A stretch of 19,838 nucleotides of DNA. Origin: Paramacrobiotus metropolitanus (Eukaryota > Tardigrada > Eutardigrada > Parachela > Macrobiotidae). Location: contig NW_026570678.1 in the NCBI RefSeq assembly GCF_019649055.1, positions 1 to 19,838 on the forward strand, in the 5' to 3' direction. Position 1 is the stretch's first letter. Each line of letters starts with the position of its first letter. Below are positions 8,354-16,000 of the stretch, piece after piece. The position numbers and the translations under genes were made by a program. The notes beneath the pieces are model-generated. The model made no database searches and was not told where the DNA came from. It worked only from the letters and a program-made list of their open reading frames with translations.

Positions 8354-8369
8354 ACGAACTCATTTTCAG
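8354..8369 (+). promoter_or_regulatory. possible splice acceptor ahead of the third ORF
   Basis: In the 207-nt non-coding gap between integrase and the third ORF, ACTCATTTTCAG ends at 8369, 51 nt upstream of the ATG at 8421. A pyrimidine-rich TTTTCAG here would let the third ORF be made from a spliced subgenomic RNA, as env is in gypsy-type elements. No matching donor was identified with confidence (AAAGGTACAA at 2071-2080 is one possibility). The remainder of 8214-8420 shows no other feature. Confidence 0.35.
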
Positions 8370-8420
8370 ACCGAACAAGTGTCTTAATTTTTAAATTTCT
8401 TTTCTCAAAGTTTTGTAAAT

Positions 8421-10082
8421 ATGAATTACGATAATCAGTTTCCGTGCGGTGCCTGTCGCGCCGCTTACGCTCGATCGTACGTAGAGGGAACTCCTTTCGA
8501 AATCCCCCCTTGCCCACATGTTGCTGTCCGCAGTTTTGGGGAGATTCCTTTTGGCTGCTTTACTGCGGAAGACTATCAGTTGGTCCCCGCGCGCACTCGA
8601 GTGTTATTCACTGCAGCCTGTTCGGGATTAAAGGCTGCTTATCAAGAATTATGTGAGTCGCCACGTCATCAAGCATGCCTGTCGGAAGCCATGAAAGGGG
8701 CGCTGAATGAAGCTCACCGAGTCTTCTTTGAAAACTTTACGGTGACCCTCAACGATCCGGACCGGAACCGAGCGGCGTATTCCGACCCACCGCTGCAGGC
8801 GACCGTTCATACGGCAGCCACCACGTCTGCTGCAGCTCTGTTCAGTGGCCAAGGCCTTTCGGGGATCTTTCCCGGCTGCTCGGGTGCGACACTGCCGGCA
8901 GCAGTGTTCAATGGAAGTCCTTCCATTACATCCATAGCTGGCCCACCAGTGACTTATGCAGCCACTTCCAATAATGCCAGCTTGCAAGGCCCTTTGGGGA
9001 CCTTTAGCAGCGGCTCCAGCGGAAATCCTTCCGCTATGCACATGGCTGGCACAGCAGCGGCTCCCGTGGCAGCTGCGTATCATGCCAACGCGCAAGGCCT
9101 CTCGGGGACCTTCGCTTATGGCTTAAGTGGAAACCCTTCCACTATGTTTATAGCTGGCACAGCAACACCTAATGCAGCAGCTGCTTATCGTGCCAGCGGG
9201 CAAGGCCTTTCGGGGACCTTTAATAATACCGGTTTGCCGATTTCAGCGCCGGCTGGAATCATGCCTAGCAGATTTTCATCTGCTCCGCCTCTTGACGGCG
9301 CCCTTGGCACGTTGAACAGTGGTGCCCGCACTGCTAATAGTTCGGTGGTGAATTCTCACGCACCTGGCATGTCTGTTCCGCAGTCCAGCGTTGCACCAAC
9401 AACGCTTCGAGGCAAAACAGCTCGAGAGCTGTTGGATACCCGTTACACGAAGTACAGCGGCCCGATTAGCAGCAAGACCACTCGCAATCAAATCAATAAA
9501 TGGTGGGCCGCATGGGAAAATCAGGAAGTGGAAGGATACGGTTGTCTGGTAAAGAGATTTCCCCTCTTGATGCGGGAGTCCCCGAACGTTGCGCAAATGG
9601 TGTACGAATGCACCATTCCTTTTGGTTACACCGGACCATCAGCAGCCGATGTCGCACGTCGCCGTCCCGATATCGTACCTCCCTCACACTGGATTCCTGG
9701 CGAAAAATCCACAGAGCCACCACCGCCTTTCGAAAACGACACTCAACAGGGAGACACCAATGCGGTTACTGCGCCAGTTCCTGCTGAGGCCGAAAGCTCC
9801 GAAGAGAAAGAGGGAGGCACTGAAACACAGCCAAGCGCACCTACTGAAGCAGCCGCCGGCCTGTCAGACGGTATGGACGGCGTCATCGGAGGAGAGACGA
9901 TGGATGGTCCCCACGTCCAGGGAAATAAAGTGGTGGCTGAGTCGATGGTGACAGACGACGTGACGGACGATTTGACCGACGATTTGACCGACGATTTGAC
10001 CGACGACGTGACCGACGACGTGGCCGACGATCTGAACGACGAGGTGACGCCGGATGCCTCCGTGGATAAACGTTCTCAGTAG
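8421..10082 (+). CDS. third ORF of the retrotransposon, unknown function (553 aa)
   Basis: Uninterrupted from ATG 8421 to TAG 10080-10082, unlike the frame-broken gag-pol. Parts: a Cys-containing N-terminus (C9-x2-C12, then CPH at 31-33, possibly metal-binding) with helical segments to about residue 110; a low-complexity A/G/S/T-rich middle (about 120-330) with four copies of a QGLSGTF-type motif at about 144, 189, 225 and 261; a more ordered tryptophan-containing segment (about 330-425, with INKWWAAWENQ and YECTIPFGYTG); and an acidic tail with eight TDDV/TDDL-type repeats (about 512-543). No signal peptide, transmembrane helix or furin site is seen, so it does not look like an envelope glycoprotein, although it sits in the env position. 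I do not recognise the family. Candidate roles (RNA or chromatin binding, accessory structural protein, host-derived insert) are speculative. Confidence 0.85.
   Translation: MNYDNQFPCGACRAAYARSYVEGTPFEIPPCPHVAVRSFGEIPFGCFTAEDYQLVPARTRVLFTAACSGLKAAYQELCESPRHQACLSEAMKGALNEAHRVFFENFTVTLNDPDRNRAAYSDPPLQATVHTAATTSAAALFSGQGLSGIFPGCSGATLPAAVFNGSPSITSIAGPPVTYAATSNNASLQGPLGTFSSGSSGNPSAMHMAGTAAAPVAAAYHANAQGLSGTFAYGLSGNPSTMFIAGTATPNAAAAYRASGQGLSGTFNNTGLPISAPAGIMPSRFSSAPPLDGALGTLNSGARTANSSVVNSHAPGMSVPQSSVAPTTLRGKTARELLDTRYTKYSGPISSKTTRNQINKWWAAWENQEVEGYGCLVKRFPLLMRESPNVAQMVYECTIPFGYTGPSAADVARRRPDIVPPSHWIPGEKSTEPPPPFENDTQQGDTNAVTAPVPAEAESSEEKEGGTETQPSAPTEAAAGLSDGMDGVIGGETMDGPHVQGNKVVAESMVTDDVTDDLTDDLTDDLTDDVTDDVADDLNDEVTPDASVDKRSQ
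8850..9230 (+). repeat. 108-bp in-frame repeats in the third ORF
   Basis: CAAGGCC recurs at 8850, 8985, 9093 and 9201. The last two intervals are exactly 108 nt (36 codons) and the first is 135 nt (108 + 27). Each copy continues as CxTTxGGGGACCTT or similar, and copies 2 and 3 share GGxAAxCCTTCC and GCTGGCACAGCA. These are coding minisatellite units whose sequence, not only composition, is conserved. Confidence 0.85.
9954..10049 (+). repeat. eight 12-bp repeats encoding an acidic tail
   Basis: Eight consecutive 12-nt units of the type GAC GAT TTG ACC / GAC GAC GTG ACC encode D-D-(L/V)-T. Three central units are identical, so slippage was recent. The result is a highly acidic C-terminus on the third ORF. 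Confidence 0.9.
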
Positions 10083-10218
10083 ACACGGTTAGCCGGCTAC
10101 TTGTTTATATTTTTCTAGCGGTTATCTTTTGAGTACCACTGTATGTCTGGGCTAGTGATACTTTCTTTAGTTTGCTCTTTCTTTATTTTCACGGGCTGTG
10201 GGCAGCCCTTTCCCCACC

Positions 10219-10227
10219 GAGGGAGGA
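10219..10227 (+). promoter_or_regulatory. polypurine tract
   Basis: GAGGGAGGA lies two bases before the 3' LTR, the expected place for the plus-strand primer of reverse transcription. The rest of 10083-10218 is a short untranslated stretch after the third ORF. Confidence 0.75.
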
Positions 10228-10229
10228 TG

Positions 10230-10475
10230 TGTCATGCGGTGTATCGGATGGCAGTTACGTTAGAATTGGATAGAAGTGATGCGTGCACGACGACTAAAAA
10301 ATCATTCTTGTTTTTTGCTTTTCTGCCATTTTTCTATATTTTTTTAGTTTTTCTTCTGATGCGGAGCAGTAAATCTGCTGGGAGACGTAACAAAAGTGAA
10401 TTTGTCGTGTCCCGTTCTTTTCCGCAGTAGGGAAGACCTAGAAAATCACGGGGGTATCGAATTGCCCTTGTGACA
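10230..10475 (+). repeat. 3' LTR (246 bp)
   Basis: Direct copy of 1703-1946, beginning TGTCATGCGG and ending TTGTGACA, followed by the CACG target duplication. It is two bases longer because of one extra T in each of two T runs. Confidence 0.95.
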
Positions 10476-10597
10476 CACGTAAACTTGGGACTTTTCTCAA
10501 CACCTGATTACTTTTACTATGTATATCGTTAAATTAAGTACAGAAGATATTATGTCGAAAATCAACGTTTTATATTCATCCAGATTCTAGTACTTAC

Positions 10598-10975
10598 TTA
10601 CTACCAAGAACTTACTATAGGTAGAGGACTGGGAAGCGACTCTGCAACGGTCGACTACGTCATCACAGAATGCACTGGTGTGCTATTGCTTACCATAGGC
10701 CCACCGATTTTATTGTCCCTTTTTAAAGATAATCTCAGTTCCTTTCTCCTCTAAAGCTTTCTGATATTTTAAGATCATATTGAATTTAGAAACCCAAACA
10801 TGAGGGGCTAGACATAGAAGAGAAAAGAAATATGCTGAGACAACTGACAAAAACCGTAAAAAACGCGCATCTGTCACCATGGCAGCCGCCCTCCCGTGTA
10901 TGCGAGAGTGATGACGTCAAACGGTAGGTTACCAGTCCTGAGTCCTCCTCACACTATAGTAAGTACTTGTTACTA
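10598..10975. mobile_element. possible MITE with ~35-bp imperfect terminal inverted repeats
   Basis: The left end (about 10598-10632) contains CAAGAACTTACTATAG then GTAGAGGACTGGG. The right end, read in reverse complement (about 10975-10935), gives CAAGTACTTACTATAG then a GAGGACTCAGGACTGG-like continuation. The interior has no coding capacity, and no clear target duplication was found. It could instead be a chance or decayed inverted repeat. Confidence 0.45.
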
Positions 10976-11274
10976 CATATGATAAGTTTGTTAGCAGCAT
11001 TTGTAGAGACGAGCATCGCTGAAAACAGTACGTTCCAATGAAAAATTTGTCCCAGTCAACACGAGGAGGGACCGTACACAGCACACTAATAGCATTCCCA
11101 CGCAGTATTTCCTAACTTTTAAGGCATAAACAAAACACTTATGGAGCCCCTCTCGACCGTTCTAATAAACAGTGTCTTACCGAACTTCCTCAACAAAACA
11201 AAAGCGGCATCGCACCAACTACGAAGTACCGGATATTTGAGATGCAGTAAGAACACAACAACAATAATCACTAA

Positions 11275-11316
11275 CCGAACTATACTTTCCCTTCCTAGCG
11301 GGAAAGGCTAGTTCGG
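11275..11316. repeat. short hairpin, 17-bp arms
   Basis: CCGAACTATACTTTCCC (11275-11291) pairs with 11300-11316 with two mismatched positions around an 8-nt loop. No flanking repeat indicates what it belongs to. Confidence 0.7.
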
Positions 11317-11371
11317 CGGCTGTTTCCAGCGGACTTGGACGTCACAGAGATACGATGTGTGCCCCTTACTT

Positions 11372-11680
11372 TGTTGTGACTTCAAAGTCATTTGCTAGCT
11401 ATCAAAAATGTCAAACGAATCCCAGCTCACCGTCTTGGAGACCTAAAATATTTTTTGGGTTTTTGCTTCGGCCTGTATGCCGGAAACTAGACTTTTAATC
11501 TATCTTGAATGCGATCATTTGATCGACTATGATGTGTTCTGTTATAATTCCTTGCTGGCTATTTAAAAAACGAACTGAATCCCGCCTCACCACATTGAAA
11601 ATCCAAAATAAACTTCAAGAATTTTTTTCGGTATGTGTTCCGGAAAAGGAGATTTTTAATCTCTCCTGCATGAGACTTTG
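11372..11680 (+). repeat. diverged tandem duplication, ~150-bp unit
   Basis: Copy 1 (about 11372-11515) and copy 2 (about 11534-11680) share the same order of landmarks: GCTAGCTAT / GCTGGCTAT, AATCCC-GCTCACC / AATCCC-CCTCACC, TCGGCCTGTATGCCGGAAA / TCGGTATGTGTTCCGGAAA, and TTTTAATCT. The rest of 10976-11990 is AT-rich and shows no gene. Confidence 0.6.
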
Positions 11681-12049
11681 TTACACTTTCTTGCATTTAA
11701 ACGTTTCGCAATCTTATTTCGCTCACAACTATTCGCGATCTTATAAATTTTCGTAATGTTATTTCGCAGCTGCTGCGCTAATGTGGATGGTGCGCGCACA
11801 AACGGTTTTCAACGTAAAAAAATCATTTGGCTACCGCATGCAACAAAACGATGGGAAAAAGTGTTTGGGAGTGCGCGAAGTGAAAGTTTTCGTACATGCA
11901 TACGAATTTGATACATACCATGTACCGGGCCACTTCCCTTAAATTTTGATATTGATTGCTAAGATTACGTACTATACTCTGTACAAATAACAAAAACAAA
12001 ATAAACGGTAAAAACAGTATAAAAGTAAATTATATTGCATAAATAGTTA

Positions 12050-12690
12050 AAATACAGTAGCGTGTACGGTACTTATATTTGATTTCGGGAAACTTCGTTT
12101 CGAGCCATCAGTTGAACAAGTATTTAAAAGCATTTAGAAAGACAAAAGCTCATGACACATTTCAGCTTTCTCCACGGTGCCCTTGACAGAAACCTGATTT
12201 GAAAATGAAGGAAACGAATATCCACCCGGGAGAATCTTTGTCCAGAGTCACTCCCGACTCCGTCTCATGTAGTGTATGTGCGTGACCCACATTGTGCAGT
12301 CTTTGTCCAGCTGGGTAAGTTGCCCAGTCGCTGAGTATGGGCCACGCTAGCATGGCTGTTGCCCAATTGATCAATAATACATGGCTGCAGTGGGAATGGA
12401 ACGGTCGTTAAATATTGGATAAGGCTTATCGGCCCAGCTTTCGCAGAATACCCGGCGCCGTTGTTAAGACCGCCTACCGAATCATCCAAACATTCACAGA
12501 AAGAAGCGGATTACGGATCAGCGCAGTGTTATACAGATATCTTCTGCGGTTGTGCCCGTTTACCTCGGCTGCATATTTAAACCAGGGACTGGCAGGATGG
12601 TAGCAGTTTCGCTCTCACTTGCCGGTTGGTGCATCACATGGTGCATCTAACAGAATAACCAAGTTTCTGAATTAGCTACTTTCCGGCAGT
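12050..12690 (+). repeat. diverged dispersed duplication, copy A
   Basis: Collinear with 15365-16000. Shared blocks in order: CGGGAAAC, CAAAAGCTCAT, TTCTCCACGGTGCCC-TGACAG, GTGCAGTCTTTGTCCAGCTG, GGGCCAC, CGGCGCCGTTGTTAAGA, CATTCACAGAAAG, GCGGATTACGG, GGTTGTGCCCGTTTA, and ATCACATGGTGCATCTAA. Both copies are preceded by A/T-rich DNA (11960-12050 and 15265-15360). Both contain a short open frame (12415-12603 here) whose middle is conserved as GAVVK...RII-TFTE--GLR...LLRLCPF, with a 3-nt indel that keeps frame. It could be an old repeat family, a duplicated exon, or a non-autonomous element. Confidence 0.7.
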
Positions 12691-12762
12691 GTATTTCTGT
12701 CACCATTTTATTCGGACTGTGTGTTCGTGATTCAATGACCTTATGAAGCTGTATCGCACGGT

Positions 12763-12835
12763 AGCGCTGTTCAAACTGAACGGCTCAGAAAAATTTTCTG
12801 AAAAGTTTTCCGAGCCGTTCAGCTTGAACAGCGCT
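12763..12835. ncRNA. miRNA-precursor-sized hairpin
   Basis: 24-nt arms at 12763-12786 (AGCGCTGTTCAAACTGAACG...) and 12812-12835 pair with a single mismatch. Further A-T pairing inside the 25-nt spacer makes a ~73-nt near-perfect hairpin. The size is right for a pre-miRNA, but pairing this perfect also suits a very short inverted-repeat element. It lies in a GC-richer patch (about 12740-13130) with an open frame of uncertain meaning. Confidence 0.35.
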
Positions 12836-13114
12836 CAGGCTGAAAAAATACTGAATGAAGAACTATCGTCTGCATCCGGTCCTTCCACCAGACGGAAGTC
12901 ATCGGTGACCTTCCAAGCCGCACACAGCAATGAATACGTGCGTGTTTTCGAGCGTGTTTTCACGTGCGTGTGTTCGAGCGACGGCGCGCCACGAGCGGGC
13001 CCTGTTCGTTTGACCTTTATTGCTTCCACCGGTGCGTGGAGGCGGATAATCACATTACTGCCGCGAGGTGCCCAAGGGACGAGAAGGCGGCCCATCCGAC
13101 GGAGCGTCCCGTAA

Positions 13115-13196
13115 CCGGCTGATCAGACACGCCTTGAAAACGTCCACCATACAATATACATTGGTGGACGTTTTGAAGGCGCATTTGACCAGGCGG
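13115..13196. repeat. second hairpin, 35-bp imperfect arms
   Basis: Inner arms 13131-13149 (GCCTTGAAAACGTCCACCA) and 13162-13180 pair with one mismatch around a 12-nt AT-rich loop. The pairing extends outward through 13115-13130 and 13181-13196 with several mismatches or G-U pairs. It could be a pre-miRNA-like hairpin or a small fold-back sequence. Confidence 0.6.
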
Positions 13197-13430
13197 ATTA
13201 ATCGGCCGCCTATTCGATTAGCAGACTCCCTCATCCAGGAGTAACCGGTTAGTCCCCGAGCGTCAAGCGCATTTACACTGTATGGAATTATTTTGGCGCG
13301 TACCACAATCATGCAGTACCACAATTATACAATACCTTCCGGAAATTAAATTACTCGTACATAGGTGACCCGTCGCTACGAACATTTCGCGCATGTGATC
13401 GGTGGTTGAGAGTTGAGTCATATCGCAGCC

Positions 13431-13555
13431 AGAAAAACATAAGACAACGTAAGAAAACACAAAGAAACCTAAGAAAAACATAAGAAAACGTGAAACAACG
13501 CGAGAAAACAGAAGAAAAACATAAGAGAACATGAGAAAACATAGAAAAACGTAAG
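13431..13555. repeat. A-rich degenerate repeat (AAGAAAACATAAG type)
   Basis: Irregular tandem copies of short A-rich words such as AAAACATAAGA, AAGAAAACGT and AAACCTAAG. It resembles the flanks of the CCTAAAAAA array further right, so the two may share an origin. Confidence 0.65.
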
Positions 13556-13872
13556 GCGTATTGAAGGGTAAACCGGCGATCTCGGCCCGGCTAAATCAAT
13601 TACGCGTCAAGAGGATTCCAGTGTGTAGGGCTGCCGAGTGGCCACTGCGTCTTTCATTAGCTGTGATTGCCGGACAGCGACCGCTTCGCGCAGATCTGTG
13701 ATTTGACTCATTTCTACAAAAATGCGTTTGTTTGCTGGTTTGTTTACATGTGACGGATACGAGTACTGTTTTTGCAGAAGAATAATTGTCTGTTCTTATC
13801 GCTAACTGGTAACACATCCAATAAATACCATCTGGTGAGAAATGGGATTACACTCGTGAGAAATTTGGGGCA

Positions 13873-14071
13873 CCGCGACATTTCGCCGCGGACAACTAGT
13901 CGCAGGACTTTTGGTCGCAGACATTTCACCGCAAGGCCATCTCGCTGCGCGAAGCTTCGTCGCAGGACATTTCGTCGGTAGGACTTCACGCCGCGAGACT
14001 TTCCGTCGCATGGCCGTTCCGACGCAAGGAAATTTCGCCGCAAGGATATTTCGACGAAGCGACATTTCGCC
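13873..14071 (+). repeat. array of ~15-bp units GACATTTCGCCGCAG, left arm of an inverted pair
   Basis: About thirteen diverged ~15-nt units with consensus near GGACATTTCGTCGCA, for example GCGACATTTCGCCGC at the left edge and GCGACATTTCGCC at the right edge. The same unit occurs in the opposite orientation at 14441-14684. The open frames seen on both strands here follow from the 15-nt (divisible by 3) periodicity. Confidence 0.75.
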
Positions 14072-14154
14072 AATCAGATAGATGATTTACTATGCTAACT
14101 AAAAGAGCCAGAAAATGAAAAACAACAAACAAAATTAAACGAATCACCTCTGAA

Positions 14155-14330
14155 ACCTATGAAACCTAAAAACCTAAAAACCTAAAAAAACCTAAAAACC
14201 TAAAAAACCTAAAAAACCTAAAAAACCTAAAAAACCTAAAAAACCTAAAAAACCTAAAAAACCTAAAAAACCTAAAAAACCTAAAAAACCTAAAAAAACC
14301 TAAGAAAACCAAAGAAACCTAAGAAGCCTA
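14155..14330 (+). repeat. CCTAAAAAA satellite
   Basis: A nearly perfect 9-bp tandem array CCTAAAAAA with occasional 8- or 10-bp variants, decaying into related A-rich words to about 14410. It occupies the centre between the two inverted ~15-bp arrays. Confidence 0.9.
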
Positions 14331-14440
14331 AAAAAATCTGTGAAAGCATAAGTAGGCCTAAGAAAGTCCAAAAAAGACTAAGAAAACTTAAGAAAAACTA
14401 AGAACAAGCCAAAAACACTGAAAAACTAGCGAGAAATAAG

Positions 14441-14684
14441 CGCGGTGAATTATTTTGCGGCGATTAGTCGCATCGTTCTAAAAGTTCCAAGACGAATTGT
14501 CCGCGACCAGACGTCTTGCGTCGAAATGTCGCAAAGGTAAAATGTCTCAAAGTATAATGTCCCAAACCGAATTGTCCCAGCGTCCGGATGTCCGGCGGCG
14601 AAATGTTTTCGCGACGAAAAGTCGCGCGTCAAGTTTGATTGCGGCGAAATGTCACACTCCCAGTTGTCCGGGTGCGAAATTTGG
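14441..14684 (-). repeat. array of ~15-bp units in inverse orientation, right arm
   Basis: Units such as GCGTCGAAATGTCGCA, GGCGGCGAAATGTTTTCGC and GATTGCGGCGAAATGTCAC are reverse complements of the left-array unit. The outer end GGTGCGAAATTTGG resembles the outer end of the left array in inverted form. Together 13858-14684 looks like a fold-back element with repetitive arms. Confidence 0.7.
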
Positions 14685-14912
14685 TTATAGAAGACAATAA
14701 TTATGTCGAAAAGCAGCACTTTATCAGATCTTTATTAATATACTTGTACAAGCAAAATGCCGTTTTCACTTAAACTCAAAGATCAGCTAGCTACTTTAAA
14801 ACAAATAAAACGATGATTAATTCCTTTGCGTTAAGGTGCAGGTTATACCTCGTACATTTTATCCATCAATGTTGGCTGACTTATTGTTAGAAAGCAGCCA
14901 CTACAGAAACAC

Positions 14913-15095
14913 TACGAGGACATTTGGGTGCTGTGAACATACCCTGCACGATTAGGCTGCGATGAACAGCCGGCTAAATTTATAGCCGTTTGCATTCAGA
15001 CTGTGGTATCAGTAGCGTTGCGAGCTACGGCTAACCAGCTGTTCATCGCAGCCTAATCGTGCAGGGTATGTTCACAGCACCCAAATGTCCTCGTA
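14913..15095. mobile_element. perfect 58-bp inverted repeat; fold-back MITE, TA-flanked
   Basis: Arms 14913-14970 and 15038-15095 are perfect reverse complements over 58 nt, around a 67-nt centre. The outermost bases are TA on each side, followed inward by CGAGGACATTTGGG; a duplicated TA is the target signature of Tc1/mariner-type elements. There is no coding sequence, so it would be non-autonomous. Perfect arms mean either a very young insertion or strong homogenisation. Its transcript would form a long double-stranded hairpin. Confidence 0.8.
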
Positions 15096-15274
15096 CCATT
15101 ATTGCGACCATAAACTCAGTTCTACTACAAATTTGAAATTACTATGATAAAATAGGACTAATTCGACAGATGAATATAAATTCATTGATTACAAGATATT
15201 ATTTATATGTCCATGAAAACGGGACTTTGGTCGTGAGGACGGAAATAACTGTACGTCTACGTGATGAAAAAGAA

Positions 15275-15355
15275 AATAAATATTATAAATATTATAAATA
15301 ATACTATAAACATTATAAATAAAATAAATATTATAAATAATACAAAAATAAATTG
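15275..15355. repeat. AT-rich ATTATAAAT repeat
   Basis: Irregular tandem copies of ATTATAAATA, directly ahead of duplicated block copy B. Simple-sequence DNA. Confidence 0.75.
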
Positions 15356-15364
15356 TATTCCATA

Positions 15365-16000
15365 AATAATTTTAATACGGCTAGCGTTTTTATTTAACGC
15401 CGGGAAACGGTTTTTCCAGTCATTAACTGAACACGTGGTAAAAGGCAATTAGGAGCACAAAAGCTCATTAAACATTGCAGACTTCTCCACGGTGCCCATG
15501 ACAGGCAGCGCAACTGAACAGGACTCAGGACTGAAAAGAATGCGATGCCCATAAGGCGGGTCTTTGTCTCGCGTTACGTGCAGTCTTTGTCCAGCTGGTC
15601 AAGCTGGCCGCTGGCGGGCTTGGCCAGCTGTGGGCCACTTTGGCTTGGCTACTGCCACATGGATTAATACAGTGTTGAAAGGGGAATGCAAGTTATTCAA
15701 CGGCCGGTAAATAGCGGATGCGGCTTTTTTGGCCAGCTTTCGGATTTCGGAGATTACTCGGCGCCGTTGTTAAGAACGTCCACCGTATCATCCATACATT
15801 CACAGAAAGCGGATTACGGGTAAAGGCCGAACTGGTCAGGCATCTTCTCAGGTTGTGCCCGTTTATCTGGGCTGCGTGGATATTCAGACCAACCATTGCC
15901 CGGATGGTATCCGTTCTGCTCTCACTTGTCAGTTGGTGAATATCACATGGTGCATCTAAGAGAATGGCCATGTTCTCATGTAGCTACCTTTCGGCAGTAT
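15365..16000 (+). repeat. diverged dispersed duplication, copy B
   Basis: Collinear with copy A at 12050-12690, in the same orientation about 3.3 kb away. The short frame equivalent to that of copy A is at 15718-15939. The inverted-array and fold-back elements lie between the two copies. Confidence 0.7.

Larger units (their letters stand above)
1703..10475 (+). mobile_element. Ty3/Gypsy-type LTR retrotransposon with an additional third ORF
   Basis: An 8773-bp element bounded by two near-identical direct repeats starting TGTCA and ending TGACA. It is flanked on both sides by CACG (1699-1702 and 10476-10479), a 4-bp target duplication typical of integrase-mediated insertion. Internal order: primer binding site, gag in two frames (2025-3449, 3346-4329), protease, reverse transcriptase, RNase H, integrase (to 8213), a third ORF (8421-10082), polypurine tract, 3' LTR. 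The order PR-RT-RH-IN marks Ty3/Gypsy (Metaviridae) rather than Ty1/Copia; the clade was not determined. The LTRs differ by three substitutions and two one-base T-run length differences, so insertion was recent. Despite this the gag-pol frame is broken at several points besides the recognisable gag/pro frameshift site, so as written this copy would not make a full Pol protein. Confidence 0.95.

Noticed and set aside
10143-10430. A 95-codon frame with a hydrophobic start and a second hydrophobic stretch, resembling a tiny envelope-like membrane protein
   Set aside because: It runs through the polypurine tract into the 3' LTR, and its second hydrophobic part comes from T-rich LTR sequence. The equivalent LTR frame in the 5' copy is shifted by T-run length differences. 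No support beyond hydrophobicity.
11529-11756. 75-codon open frame
   Set aside because: It lies across the second copy of a non-coding direct repeat and continues into AT-rich DNA; no recognisable features.
12743-13114. 123-codon open frame in a GC-richer patch
   Set aside because: It overlaps the hairpin, whose palindrome dictates its first third. The opposite strand is equally open, and no domain was recognised. Kept only as a remark.
13744-14073. Open frames on both strands over the 15-bp array
   Set aside because: A repeat unit divisible by three without stops keeps all such frames open; the encoded texture is only repetitive arginine-rich sequence.
14155-14330. CCTAAAAAA array as a telomeric repeat
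   Set aside because: It resembles TTAGG-type telomere repeats only loosely (reverse complement TTTTTTAGG), is short, internal, and sits inside an inverted-array structure. A simple satellite is the plainer reading.
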